From contig CAJTMC010000065.1 of the NCBI GenBank assembly GCA_910577115.1, forward strand, positions 1 to 13,928: DNA of 13,928 nucleotides, read 5' to 3'. Under the pieces are notes generated by a model. It saw only the letters and a list, made by a program, of their open reading frames with translations, did not search any database and was not told the origin of the DNA. The DNA comes from an uncultured Lachnospiraceae bacterium. Lineage in GTDB: Bacteria; Bacillota; Clostridia; Lachnospirales; Lachnospiraceae. A program made the position numbers and the translations under genes. Every line of letters begins with the position of its first letter. Within the stretch, counting starts at the first letter, position 1. This document shows, piece after piece, positions 5,740-13,865 of this stretch.

Positions 5740-5787
5740 AATTATATTAACATAAAAGGTAGAAAATGGCAAACTCTTTTTCATATC

Positions 5788-5809
5788 CTCAATGGTACCT
5801 CAATGGTAC
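5788..5809. repeat. Tandem 11-bp repeat
   Basis: CTCAATGGTAC occurs twice in a row (5788-5798 and 5799-5809), just downstream of the typA stop. Each contains GGTAC. No function is evident. Confidence 0.75.
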
Positions 5810-5833
5810 GTTTGTGCTTTTTAAAAAATAATC

Positions 5834-7663
5834 CTATTTCTTAAAGCCTGCTCTTTTCCGCAATGTCGGATCCAGTATTTTCTTCCTGATTCTGAGGTTT
5901 TCGGGCGTTACTTCCAGCAATTCGTCTGTATCAATAAAATCAAGCGCCTGCTCAAGGCTTAAAATCTTAGGCGGTGTGAGGCGTAGGGCTTCATCAGCGC
6001 TTGAAGAACGTGTGTTTGTTAACTGCTTTTTCTTGCATACATTCAGCTCAATGTCCTCGCCCTTGGCGTTCTGACCGACAACCATGCCAGAATACACTTT
6101 TTCTCCGGGACCGATAAAGAGCGTACCGCGTTCCTGTGCATTGAAAAGGCCGTAAGTAATCGCCTCGCCCGCCTCAAACGCAATCAGGGAGCCTTGCTTG
6201 CGGTACTGGATATCGCCCTTGTATGGACCATAGCCGTCAAAAATCGTATTTAAAATGCCGTTGCCCTTTGTGTCGGTCATAAACTCGCCGCGGTATCCAA
6301 TCAGACCGCGCGACGGAATGGAAAATTCAAGTCTTGCATAACCGCCGCTTGCTTTTCCCATGTTTTGCAGTTCCCCTTTTCGCTGGCTGAGCTTTTCGAT
6401 GACGGTACCGGAAAATTCTTCGGGAACATCAATGTATGCCAGCTCCATAGGCTCAAGCGTCTTGCCGTTTTCGTCTTTTTTATATAGAACTTCTGCCTTG
6501 CTTACGGCAAACTCAAAGCCTTCGCGGCGCATATTTTCAATCAAAACGGACAAATGCAGCTCGCCCCGTCCGGAAACCTTGAAGGAATCGGGGCTGTCCG
6601 TTTCCTCGACACGAAGGGAAACATCAGTGTTCAGCTCCTTGAAAAGCCTGTCCCTTAAATGGCGGCTCGTGACATACTTGCCTTCCTGTCCCGCAAGCGG
6701 AGAGTCGTTTACAATAAACTGCATGGCGATCGTCGGTTCGCTGATTTTTTGAAACGGAATGGGCACGATATTGTCAGTGGCGCAGAGCGTGTCGCCGATA
6801 TGAATGTCGGAGATACCGGAAATCGCCACAATGGAGCCGATTCCTGCTTCCTTTACTTCTACTTTATTGAGACCATCAAACTCGTAGAGCTTGCTGACTT
6901 TGACTTTCTGCTGCTTGTCCGGCTCATGGTGGTTGCAGATAATCACCTCCTGATTGACTTTGATTGTACCGTTATCCACTTTTCCCACGCCGATGCGCCC
7001 TACATATTCATTATAGTCAATTGTGCTGATTAACACCTGTGTGCCTGCTTCCGGATCGCCCTCGGGAGCGGGAATATAGTCAAGGATTGTCTCAAACAGC
7101 GGCGTCATATCAGAACCCGGTGTGTCCTCTTCAAGCGACGCGACGCCTGACTTTGCAGATGCAAATACAAAAGGACAGTCAAGCTGGGAGTCGTCGGCAT
7201 CAAGCTCCAAAAACAACTCAAGCACTTCATCGACGACTTCTGTGGCGCGTGCTTCGGGGCGGTCAATTTTATTAATGCATACAATCACTGGAAGTTTAAG
7301 CTCAAGTGCTTTTTTGAGCACGAACTTTGTCTGCGGCATAGCACCCTCAAAGGCGTCAACCACAAGAATAACACCGTTTACCATTTTGAGTACGCGCTCT
7401 ACCTCACCCCCAAAGTCCGCATGACCTGGTGTATCAATAATGTTAATCTTTGTATTTTTATACATAACAGCTGTATTTTTTGATAAAATTGTGATACCGC
7501 GCTCGCGTTCAATGTCATTCGAGTCCATAACGCGCTCGGCCACTTCCTGATTTTCACGAAAAACACCGCTTTGCTTTAAAAGCTCGTCCACCAGCGTCGT
7601 CTTGCCATGATCTACATGGGCGATGATTGCGATGTTTCTGACATCTTCTCTTTTCTGTATCAT
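5834..7663 (-). CDS. typA: Ribosome-associated GTPase TypA/BipA
   Basis: A 609-residue translational GTPase of the EF-G/LepA class that binds the ribosome and helps 50S assembly and stress growth. Seen in order: G1 AHVDHGKTT at about residues 15-23, the RERGITI switch motif, G3 DTPGHADF, G4 NKID, then the domain II barrel, and the family block SGRGELHLSVLIENMRREG with GRGLIGYRGEF near the C-terminal part; the end KRAGFKK is typical. Length agrees with the family (about 605-615). ATG 7663 is preferred over the in-frame ATG at 7675 because GGAGG with 5-nt spacing precedes it and the upstream ATG overlaps that site. A leader ORF stops across this ATG. It has its own promoter. Confidence 0.97.
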   Translation of the reverse strand: MIQKREDVRNIAIIAHVDHGKTTLVDELLKQSGVFRENQEVAERVMDSNDIERERGITILSKNTAVMYKNTKINIIDTPGHADFGGEVERVLKMVNGVILVVDAFEGAMPQTKFVLKKALELKLPVIVCINKIDRPEARATEVVDEVLELFLELDADDSQLDCPFVFASAKSGVASLEEDTPGSDMTPLFETILDYIPAPEGDPEAGTQVLISTIDYNEYVGRIGVGKVDNGTIKVNQEVIICNHHEPDKQQKVKVSKLYEFDGLNKVEVKEAGIGSIVAISGISDIHIGDTLCATDNIVPIPFQKISEPTIAMQFIVNDSPLAGQEGKYVTSRHLRDRLFKELNTDVSLRVEETDSPDSFKVSGRGELHLSVLIENMRREGFEFAVSKAEVLYKKDENGKTLEPMELAYIDVPEEFSGTVIEKLSQRKGELQNMGKASGGYARLEFSIPSRGLIGYRGEFMTDTKGNGILNTIFDGYGPYKGDIQYRKQGSLIAFEAGEAITYGLFNAQERGTLFIGPGEKVYSGMVVGQNAKGEDIELNVCKKKQLTNTRSSSADEALRLTPPKILSLEQALDFIDTDELLEVTPENLRIRKKILDPTLRKRAGFKK

Positions 7664-7704
7664 AAAATCCTCCATTTGACCACAATTTGCAGGTTTGTGG
7701 CCAT
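7660..7704 (-). CDS. 14-codon leader ORF coupled to typA
   Basis: ATG 7704 follows GGAGGAAGT and encodes MATNLQIVVKWRIL. Its TGA (7662-7660) overlaps the typA ATG as ATGA, the classic coupling arrangement. A hairpin (GGCCACAA with TTGTGGTC, 8 bp with one G-T) lies within it. The peptide itself looks non-conserved; a translational control role is inferred. Confidence 0.4.
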   Translation of the reverse strand: MATNLQIVVKWRIL

Positions 7705-7734
7705 ACTTCCTCCATTCATTTTCAAAACTTTAAT

Positions 7735-7763
7735 AGTATAGCACCGATAACGCTGTTTTGCAA
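7735..7763 (-). promoter_or_regulatory. Sigma-A type promoter of typA
   Basis: On the minus strand: TTGCAA (7763-7758), 17 bases, TATACT (7740-7735). Near-consensus with ideal spacing. It places RNA start near 7728, before the leader ORF. Confidence 0.75.
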
Positions 7764-7979
7764 CACGAAATGAGCAAAAACAGTGGTGACAAAAACTTTT
7801 TTTGGTTTTTCTACATTGATTTCCAAAATATTTGAAAAAAGCGGTTGCATTTTTATCCAAATTTGTCAGACTCTGCTTAAAGTTCCCGAATTACAGCACT
7901 TTCTGCGATATTTCCGACTTTATTTTTTGTATAAAGTAGCATATGATGATAACAGAAAGACGAAGGGAGATTAAAATCA

Positions 7980-8651
7980 ATGCAAGAAACAATGAAGACA
8001 AAAAACGGTTATCATGAACAGGTGATTGAAAACAATCAGGTAACGGTGATGGGGGAAATCGTGAGTGATTTTACTTTCAGCCATGAGATTTTTTCCGAGG
8101 GCTTTTATATGGTAGATATTCAGGTGGCACGCCTTTCGGAATCGACGGATATCATACCTGTCATGGTTTCAGAGCGACTTCTGGATGTGAGCGGTGATTA
8201 TAAGGGAATGATGGTTGTGATTAACGGTCAGTTCCGCTCATACAACAGGCACGAGGAGCACAAAAACAAGCTGGTTCTTTCTGTGTTTGCAAGGGAGCTG
8301 GAGTTTGTTGATGAGCTGAGTGAAAATATTAAGACAAATCAGATTTTTTTGGACGGCTATGTGTGCAAGGAGCCGATTTACAGGAAGACTCCGCTTGGGC
8401 GAGAGATTGCCGATTTGCTTTTGGCTGTAAACCGTCCTTATGGGAAATCCGACTACATTCCCTGCATCTGCTGGGGCAGAAACGCGAGATATGCCGCTAA
8501 TTTTGCGGTTGGGGAGCGGTGCCTTGTGTGGGGGCGTATTCAGTCGAGAGAATATATGAAGAAGATTTCAGAGGAGGAGCTGGAAAAGAGGGTTGCCTAC
8601 GAGGTTTCTGTCAGCAAGCTGGAAATTCCGGACGACGAAGAGGAGGAATAA
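7980..8651 (+). CDS. Single-stranded DNA-binding (OB-fold) family protein with two OB-like halves
   Basis: A 223-residue protein with two SSB-like halves: residues about 18-110 (NNQVTVMGEIVSDFTFSHEI ... VINGQFRSYN) and about 115-215 (IFLDGYVCKEPIYRKTPLGR ... LLLAVNRPYGKSDYIPCICW, VWGRIQSREY). The second half carries the clearest SSB hallmarks: the N/RPYGKSDYIPC strand and the GRIQSREY return strand. It ends in an acidic tail PDDEEEE rather than the DDDIPF tip that replicative SSBs use to recruit partners, so it is likely an accessory ssDNA-binding protein, not the main SSB. GGGAG at 7965-7969 serves ATG 7980; an ATG at 7992 is less well placed. It diverges from typA across a 275-nt spacer that shows no other gene. 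Confidence 0.75.
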   Translation: MQETMKTKNGYHEQVIENNQVTVMGEIVSDFTFSHEIFSEGFYMVDIQVARLSESTDIIPVMVSERLLDVSGDYKGMMVVINGQFRSYNRHEEHKNKLVLSVFARELEFVDELSENIKTNQIFLDGYVCKEPIYRKTPLGREIADLLLAVNRPYGKSDYIPCICWGRNARYAANFAVGERCLVWGRIQSREYMKKISEEELEKRVAYEVSVSKLEIPDDEEEE

Positions 8652-8674
8652 AAACGAATAAATGTTCTAAAGAC

Positions 8675-8703
8675 TTGCAAAATCCGATCTTATATGCTAT
8701 TAT
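8675..8703 (+). promoter_or_regulatory. Sigma-A type promoter of the adenosyltransferase-family gene
   Basis: TTGCAA (8675-8680), 17-base spacer, TATTAT (8698-8703). It lies 52 nt before the next start codon, in the gap after the SSB-like gene. Confidence 0.7.
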
Positions 8704-8755
8704 GTCTAAGTTATACATATAAGCTTTGATATGAAAGGATAAAGGGTATTAATAA

Positions 8756-9247
8756 ATGGGACATGGATTAATACAGGTGTACAGTGGAGAGGGACACGGC
8801 AAATCAGCCACAGCGCTTGGAAAAGCCATACAGACGGCCAGTATGGGAGAAGATGTGGTAATTATTCATTTCCTGAAAGGTAATCAGAGTGAAGAATTTT
8901 TAAAGCGGATGGAGCCGGAAATCAAAATTTTTCGTTTTGAGAAGAGCGCCGAAGAATTTTCGCAGCTTTCCGAGGAGCGCAAGCAGGAGGAAATTTACAA
9001 CATCAGAAACGGTTTAAACTTCGCAAAAAAAGTTCTTGCAACAGGGGAATGCGGCCTGCTGATTTTAGATGAGGTCTTAGGCCTGCTTGACAATGGCATC
9101 ATTACGATTGATGATTTGCGTCTCATTTTAGAGGCGAGGGGAGAGGATGTGAGCATTATCCTTACGGGAATTAAGCTTAATGATGAGGTATGCCGGTTCG
9201 CCGATGAGGTTTATCAGATTGAGGCGGTCAATTATAAGATTTATTGA
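8756..9247 (+). CDS. Cob(I)yrinic acid a,c-diamide adenosyltransferase family protein (CobA/CobO/BtuR type), divergent
   Basis: A 163-residue P-loop protein. CobA-type enzymes attach the 5'-deoxyadenosyl group of ATP to the cobalt of corrinoids. Seen: VYSGEGHGKSATALGKA, a Walker A of the CobA kind (usual form GxGKGKTTAA), the following IIHFLKG block, and a Walker B-like LLILDEVLGLLD at residues 101-112. The usual LTGRGAP segment is LTGIKLND here, and the protein is slightly short (family about 170-200). It keeps overall architecture but may have altered substrate or role. There are no other cobalamin genes nearby. ATG 8756 follows AAAGGATAAAGGG, and the gene ends 23 nt before an intrinsic terminator, so it is a single-gene unit. 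Confidence 0.82.
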   Translation: MGHGLIQVYSGEGHGKSATALGKAIQTASMGEDVVIIHFLKGNQSEEFLKRMEPEIKIFRFEKSAEEFSQLSEERKQEEIYNIRNGLNFAKKVLATGECGLLILDEVLGLLDNGIITIDDLRLILEARGEDVSIILTGIKLNDEVCRFADEVYQIEAVNYKIY

Positions 9248-9270
9248 GGAAAAAGAGAATAAGAATATAG

Positions 9271-9315
9271 AAAATCCGAAAATACAATGCATGGTGCAGT
9301 TTGTTTTCGGATTTT
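9271..9315 (+). terminator. Intrinsic terminator after the adenosyltransferase-family gene
   Basis: Perfect 12-bp arms AAAATCCGAAAA (9271-9282) and TTTTCGGATTTT (9304-9315), continuing into more T. The 21-base loop contains a small TGCA/TGCA pair. Confidence 0.85.
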
Positions 9316-9317
9316 TT

Positions 9318-9585
9318 ATGTAGTTGCCCGATATAATTGGACAATCCTTTTTGATGGATCTTTGTATGAGTTGGGCGTAGCAAAAAATTATATGAATATG
9401 CTGCTGGAAAGCGGATTGGAATATCGGATTATTTTGACACCAAATGAGGGGAACAATATTTATTTCAACATTTTTCGAATAATAAAATATTTACAATATC
9501 TGAGCAGGAACACGGAATCTGTACGATTGTGGCACATATAAAAGATTGTGATGAAGTAATACAGACATTGGAAATTTGTTATTAA
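9318..9585 (+). pseudogene. Unrecognised frameshifted gene remnant
   Basis: One frame reads LFDGSLYELGVAKNYMNMLL then ESGLEYRIILTPNEGNNIYF up to about 9475. The continuation that looks protein-like is in the next frame, NKIFTISEQEHGICTIVAHI then KDCDEVIQTLEICY, ending at TAA 9583-9585. The switch lies in the A/T-rich run at about 9471-9488. No good start codon with a ribosome site is present in frame after the terminator, so the 5' end seems lost too. Taken together, the halves would form a domain of about 85 residues that I do not recognise. Confidence 0.4.
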
Positions 9586-9629
9586 TATTTCTTTGCATAC
9601 GGAAAAATCGGAAAAATCCTTATAATTCG

Positions 9630-9658
9630 TTGACAGTTTGTGCAGTATGCAATATAAT
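9630..9658 (+). promoter_or_regulatory. Consensus sigma-A promoter of the dap operon
   Basis: TTGACA (9630-9635), 17-base spacer, TATAAT (9653-9658): perfect consensus at both boxes with ideal spacing, placed just before the riboswitch. Confidence 0.9.
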
Positions 9659-9680
9659 AAAGAAACAAAAAGAGAATAAA

Positions 9681-9845
9681 GGAGATAGAGGTCGCGTTTT
9701 TTAAAAGTACCTTTTAGGAGGTGTCAGGCACTGATGAGGAGAAGGGAAAGGAAAGGACGCCGAAAGAGGGAACTGTCTGAAGGTTCTTATCTTGGGCATG
9801 CGGTTAAGAACCGTATGACTGTCATCAGCAGATGGAGCGCTATCA
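9681..9845 (+). promoter_or_regulatory. Lysine riboswitch (L box) aptamer
   Basis: The sequence carries the lysine-aptamer landmarks in order: GATAGAGGTCGCG at the 5' side, AAAAGTA, GGAAAGGA, CGCCGAA, the GAAGGTTCTTA...TAAGAACC stem, ACTGTCA, and TGGAGCGCTATC at the 3' side. P1 is closed by GATAG (9684-9688) with CTATC (9840-9844). It lies between a consensus promoter and dapA, as expected. High lysine should stabilise the aptamer and favour the downstream terminator. Confidence 0.92.
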
Positions 9846-9874
9846 TTTTACCTAAGCCGAGGGGAGCGGCTCAA

Positions 9875-9930
9875 GGTATTTTAGAGCAGGAGATACCGGC
9901 CATCTATTACAGTAGATGTTCGGTTTTTTT
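9875..9930 (+). terminator. Riboswitch expression platform: antiterminator and terminator
   Basis: The terminator stem runs from ACCG (9895) to CGGT (9924): ACCGGCCATCTA pairs with TAGATGTTCGGT (one mismatch, one G-T), followed by TTTTTT to 9930. An alternative stem, GGTAT (9875-9879) with ATACC (9893-9897), uses the terminator's first bases and is mutually exclusive with it. A small extra hairpin AGCCG/CGGCT lies at 9855-9871. Confidence 0.8.
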
Positions 9931-9978
9931 CATAAATAAAAGCATTATTTTCAGGATTATAAAAAGGAGGACATACCA

Positions 9979-10866
9979 ATGGCAATTTTTACAGGAGCAG
10001 GCGTGGCAATCGTCACACCGATGCAGGAGAAGGGAGCAGTCGATTATGAGGCATTTGCAAAGCTGATTGACTTTCAGGTGGAGAACGGAACCGATGCGAT
10101 TATCGTGTGTGGCACGACAGGCGAATCGTCAACGCTGACACACGAGGAGCATATTGATGTGATCCGTTTCTGCGTGAAGCAGGTAAACGGCAGACTGCCC
10201 GTAATTGCAGGAACCGGCTCAAACTGTACGGAAACGGCAGTTTATCTCTCACAGGAGGCAGAGAATGCAGGCGTAGACGGACTTCTATTAGTGTCACCTT
10301 ACTACAATAAGGCAACACAAAATGGCTTGTATGAACACTATAAGATGATTGCAGAATCCGTAAAACTGCCCATTATTTTATATAATGTGCCAAGCAGAAC
10401 CGGCTGCAATATCGCACCGGCTACGGTAGTGCGTCTGTGTAAAGATGTGGAGAATATTAAAGGCGTTAAGGAAGCAAGCGGTGACATTTCACAGATTGCA
10501 AAGCTTATGGCATTGGCTGACGGCTGTGTGGATTTGTATTCCGGAAACGATAATCAGATTGTACCGATTCTTTCGCTTGGAGGAAAAGGTGTTATTTCGG
10601 TAACCTCCAATGTTGCACCGCAGCAGACGCATGACATATGTCAGCTTTATTTTGACGGAAAGGTGGAGGAAAGCTGTAAGGAACAGCTGCGGATGATTGA
10701 GCTTTGTGATGCGCTGTTTTGCGAGGTCAATCCGATTCCTGTGAAAAAGGCGTTAAACCTGATGGGAATGAATGCAGGTGTATTAAGACGTCCTCTGACC
10801 GAGATGGATCCGGCGAATGCCGCAAAGCTTGAAAAGGCTATGAAGGACTACGGTATTTTGAAATAA
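9979..10866 (+). CDS. dapA: 4-hydroxy-tetrahydrodipicolinate synthase
   Basis: A 295-residue TIM-barrel aldolase that condenses pyruvate with aspartate semialdehyde, the first committed step to diaminopimelate and lysine (cytoplasm). Seen: start FTGAGVAIVTPM, the CGTTGES motif (T46-T47), SPYYNKATQ, LYNVPSRTG with Tyr135 and Arg140, and the Schiff-base lysine K164 in IKGVKEASGD. Length equals the family norm. ATG 9979 follows AAGGAGG with ideal spacing. It is the first gene after the lysine riboswitch, so end-product control is transcriptional here. dapB follows after 43 nt with no terminator. Confidence 0.97.
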   Translation: MAIFTGAGVAIVTPMQEKGAVDYEAFAKLIDFQVENGTDAIIVCGTTGESSTLTHEEHIDVIRFCVKQVNGRLPVIAGTGSNCTETAVYLSQEAENAGVDGLLLVSPYYNKATQNGLYEHYKMIAESVKLPIILYNVPSRTGCNIAPATVVRLCKDVENIKGVKEASGDISQIAKLMALADGCVDLYSGNDNQIVPILSLGGKGVISVTSNVAPQQTHDICQLYFDGKVEESCKEQLRMIELCDALFCEVNPIPVKKALNLMGMNAGVLRRPLTEMDPANAAKLEKAMKDYGILK

Positions 10867-10909
10867 AAGATCTGAAAAAGACGGAAAACGAGAAAGGATA
10901 AAAAACAAA

Positions 10910-11671
10910 ATGACAAAGGTAATAATGCACGGCTGCAACGGAAAAATGGGGCAGATGATTTCCAACATCATTGCCACAGAGGACGATATTGAGATTGTAG
11001 CAGGGGTGGATGCCTCGGATCATATCCGGAATACATATCCTGTGTTTCAAAGCCTGGCAAAGTGTGATGTGACGGCGGATGTTGTAATAGATTTTTGCGC
11101 GGCAGCAGCAGTTGACGCACTTTTGGATTACTGCGTGGAAAAGCAGGTTCCATGCGTTTTATGTACGACAGGCCTTTCGGAGACGCAGCTTGCCCATATT
11201 GACGAGGCGGCGAAAAAGGTTGCGGTTTTAAAGTCTGCAAATATGTCGCTCGGTGTCAATATGCTTCTGAAACTTTTAAAGAACGCAGCGCAGGTGCTTG
11301 TTCCGGCAGGCTTTGATATTGAAATCGTGGAGAAACACCACAACCTTAAGGTTGATGCGCCAAGCGGTACGGCGCTTGCCCTTGCGGATACAATCAATGA
11401 GGAGTTTGACAACAGCTATGAATATGTGTACGACAGAAGTCAGAAAAGGGAGAAGCGCACAGATAAGGAAATCGGGATCAGTGCGGTAAGAGGCGGAACG
11501 ATTGTGGGTGACCATGATGTGATTTTTGCGGGTGAGGACGAAGTGATTACATTCTCGCACAGGGCGTATTCCAAGGCGCTTTTTGGAAAAGGTGCGGTAC
11601 AGGCTGCGAAATTTCTCAAGGGAAAACCTGCAGGAAAATATGATATGAAAGACGTCATTGGTGAGATCTGA
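10910..11671 (+). CDS. dapB: 4-hydroxy-tetrahydrodipicolinate reductase
   Basis: A 253-residue NAD(P)H-dependent reductase for the step after DapA. The N-terminal Rossmann motif is GCNGKMG (residues 8-14). The family signature EKHHNLKVDAPSGTAL at 141-156 supplies the catalytic His143/His144 and Lys147, and the C-terminal part has the FSHRA block. Length is usual. AAAGGAT precedes ATG 10910. The gene ends one base before the ATG of the hisA-like gene, so translation of the two is likely coupled. Same riboswitch-controlled transcript as dapA. Confidence 0.97.
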   Translation: MTKVIMHGCNGKMGQMISNIIATEDDIEIVAGVDASDHIRNTYPVFQSLAKCDVTADVVIDFCAAAAVDALLDYCVEKQVPCVLCTTGLSETQLAHIDEAAKKVAVLKSANMSLGVNMLLKLLKNAAQVLVPAGFDIEIVEKHHNLKVDAPSGTALALADTINEEFDNSYEYVYDRSQKREKRTDKEIGISAVRGGTIVGDHDVIFAGEDEVITFSHRAYSKALFGKGAVQAAKFLKGKPAGKYDMKDVIGEI

Positions 11672-11672
11672 T

Positions 11673-12449
11673 ATGGAGTTTCGACCATGTATTGATATTC
11701 ATAACGGACAGGTGAAGCAGATTGTCGGTTCTTCTCTTGCAGACAAAAATGACAGTGCAAAAGAAAATTTTGTTGCGGCAAAGGATGCCGACTACTATGC
11801 AAAATTATATCAGGAAAAAGGGATTCGGGGAGGACACATTATCCTCCTGAATCCTGTTTCCAGTGAGTATTATGAGGCGACGAGGGCGCAGGCGCTGAAA
11901 GCGTTGCGCGCTTATCCCCAAGGCTTGCAGATTGGCGGCGGAATCAATGATACAAATGCAGAGACGTACCTAAAGGAAGGGGCGTCTCATGTTATCGTGA
12001 CTTCGTTTGTTTTTCGCGATGGACGGATTCATATGGAAAATCTTGAGCGTATGCGGGCAGCAGTGGGAAAAGAACGGCTTGTGCTCGATTTGAGCTGCCG
12101 TATGAGGGACGGAAAATATTATATTGTCACTGACCGTTGGCAGAAGTTTACAGATGAAGTGGTGGACGGGCGTACATTGGACATGCTTCAGGACTATTGC
12201 GATGAATTTCTGATTCATGCAGTAGATGTGGAGGGAAAAAATCAGGGCATTGAGGAGCAGCTTGTAAGTGTGCTCGGAAAATGGGGCGGAGATATTCCGG
12301 TAACGTATGCGGGCGGTGTGCATAGCTATGCGGATATCCATATGTTAAAAAAGCTTGGCGGCGGAAAAATCCATGTTACTGTCGGCAGCGCGCTTGATTT
12401 GTTTGGCGGTGCACTGGAGCTTGACAGGATTATGGAGATGATTGGATAA
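11673..12449 (+). CDS. hisA: HisA-type ProFAR isomerase, eukaryotic HIS6 subtype
   Basis: A 258-residue (beta/alpha)8 enzyme, the phosphoribosylformimino-AICAR ribotide isomerase of histidine synthesis. It matches the yeast HIS6-like branch much better than ordinary bacterial HisA: RPCIDIHNGQVKQIVG, LQIGGGINDTN, VIVTSFVF, RLVLDLSCR, EFLIHAVDVEG, VTYAGGVHS, VGSALDLFGG. Catalytic Asp8 and Asp185 are present, with phosphate-binding GGG at 88-90 and AGG at 213-215. ATG 11673 is preferred (an upstream TTG at 11658 would overlap dapB); the ribosome signal GGTGAG is weak, fitting coupling to dapB. It is away from other his genes and rides on a lysine-riboswitch transcript. Confidence 0.88.
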   Translation: MEFRPCIDIHNGQVKQIVGSSLADKNDSAKENFVAAKDADYYAKLYQEKGIRGGHIILLNPVSSEYYEATRAQALKALRAYPQGLQIGGGINDTNAETYLKEGASHVIVTSFVFRDGRIHMENLERMRAAVGKERLVLDLSCRMRDGKYYIVTDRWQKFTDEVVDGRTLDMLQDYCDEFLIHAVDVEGKNQGIEEQLVSVLGKWGGDIPVTYAGGVHSYADIHMLKKLGGGKIHVTVGSALDLFGGALELDRIMEMIG

Positions 12450-12458
12450 GGAGGAATC

Positions 12459-13865
12459 GTGAAGAGTGCGGAGACCTTAGCCAGAAAAATAATTGTTCCA
12501 TTATATGTGTTGGGGCTTTTGGGAATGCTTGCGATTGTGATAGCGGTATGCATTCCTGGGGAATACCATGAAAATAAGAAAATGACTGCAGATTATACGG
12601 ATATCAGTGCGTGCTGGACGCTTGACCGGGCTGGAACTGAGCCGGTGGATTTGAATAGGCTTGGCGCGTATATGGACGAGAAAACGGGAGTCTTGTCGAT
12701 CTATTACAGGCTTCCTTCGATGGATAATGATAAAAGTCTGGTCTACCGTTCGAAAGATGTGTATACAAAGCTTTTGATTGATAATGAGATTGTATATGAG
12801 ACAGATGTATATGAATCAAGATTTTACAACCGTTCTCCCGGTAATCTATGGAATATGGCAGAGATTTATGACTGCTATTCCGGCGCGCTTGCAGAGTTGC
12901 AGATTTTCATGGTATATGATACAAATGCAATTACGGTTGACTTTACGATGTGGGGAGATAAAGCGGATATTATTTTGTCACTCTGCCGAAGGAAGGCAAC
13001 CAGTATTGTGGTGAGTGTGCTGATGCTCATTATTGGTTTGGTGCTGATTGCGTTTGACCTGATGCCGGCTTACAAACAGGCAAGAAAGCATCATGGTATG
13101 ATATGGCTTGGGCTTTATTCTGTATTGATTGGGATATGCAGCTTTATTGAGACGAATGTGCTGCAGTTTTTTGTGCTGGACATGCGTATTTTACAACTTG
13201 TCGGCAATATCGTAATGATTACGGGCAGTATGCCGTTATTGTTGTATTTGGACTGCGAGTATCAGATTTTTAAGAACAGATTTATGCGAATATTCTGTTA
13301 TTTGAATGTTGTATACATATTGGTTTGTGTTTCGGTGCAGTTCTTGGGTGTCGGCGATTTGCACGATTTGCTTTCGGGAGCGATGATAACAATGATCGTA
13401 AGCTGTGTGGCACTGCTTGCATGGGTGGCGATCCAGATTCGGAAAATGCGCAAAGAACACCAGAAGGTTTTTCGTTATGTATTGCAGCTTTCGGGTTTGT
13501 GCGGGCTTTGGATTTCGGCGTTGTGTGAAATAATGCGCTATTCGCAGTCTGACCATATGGATCGGGCAGAGTATCTTCGGGTTGGCATGCTGATTTTTGT
13601 TGTCTGTCTTGCGATTAGCAGTCAGATTGAAACATACAGGCTGTTGGAGAATGGGCTAAAGTTTGATATTATCCGGAGCCTTGCGTATTCGGACGGACTG
13701 ACGGGGCTTGGAAACAGGACTGCGTATTTGGAACAGCTTGAAGCGTATGCATGTAGTGCGTCGGGTGTGTCGCAGCTTGGGATTGTTTTTCTTGATGTCA
13801 ATAATTTAACACCACTTTACAAGTTTTTAATAAAAAAATATCGTACAGGACTTTCCAATGTATAA
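12459..13865 (+). pseudogene. Membrane-anchored GGDEF (diguanylate cyclase-like) protein, broken inside the GGDEF domain
   Basis: GTG 12459 sits behind AAGGAGG, 9 nt after hisA, so it may be co-transcribed. Layout: TM helix at residues 11-32, an extracytoplasmic domain to about 178, then about seven TM helices (from 181 to about 390), like 7TM-sensor GGDEF proteins. The cytoplasmic GGDEF domain starts at LAYSDGLTGLGNRTAYLEQL (about 408) and continues to GIVFLDVNNL (441-450). After Leu450 the expected continuation to the GG(D/E)EF active loop is absent; 18 unrelated residues follow before a stop. It therefore lacks the cyclase active site. The break coincides with foreign-looking DNA. The rest of the gene may lie beyond the window. 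Confidence 0.82.

Noticed and set aside
6659..7424. Plus-strand ORFs inside typA
   Set aside because: Antisense shadows of a strongly conserved gene; low-complexity composition.
9734..10066. 110-codon ORF over the riboswitch and the start of dapA
   Set aside because: It spans the lysine aptamer and terminator and is Arg-rich by chance; RNA structure explains the sequence.
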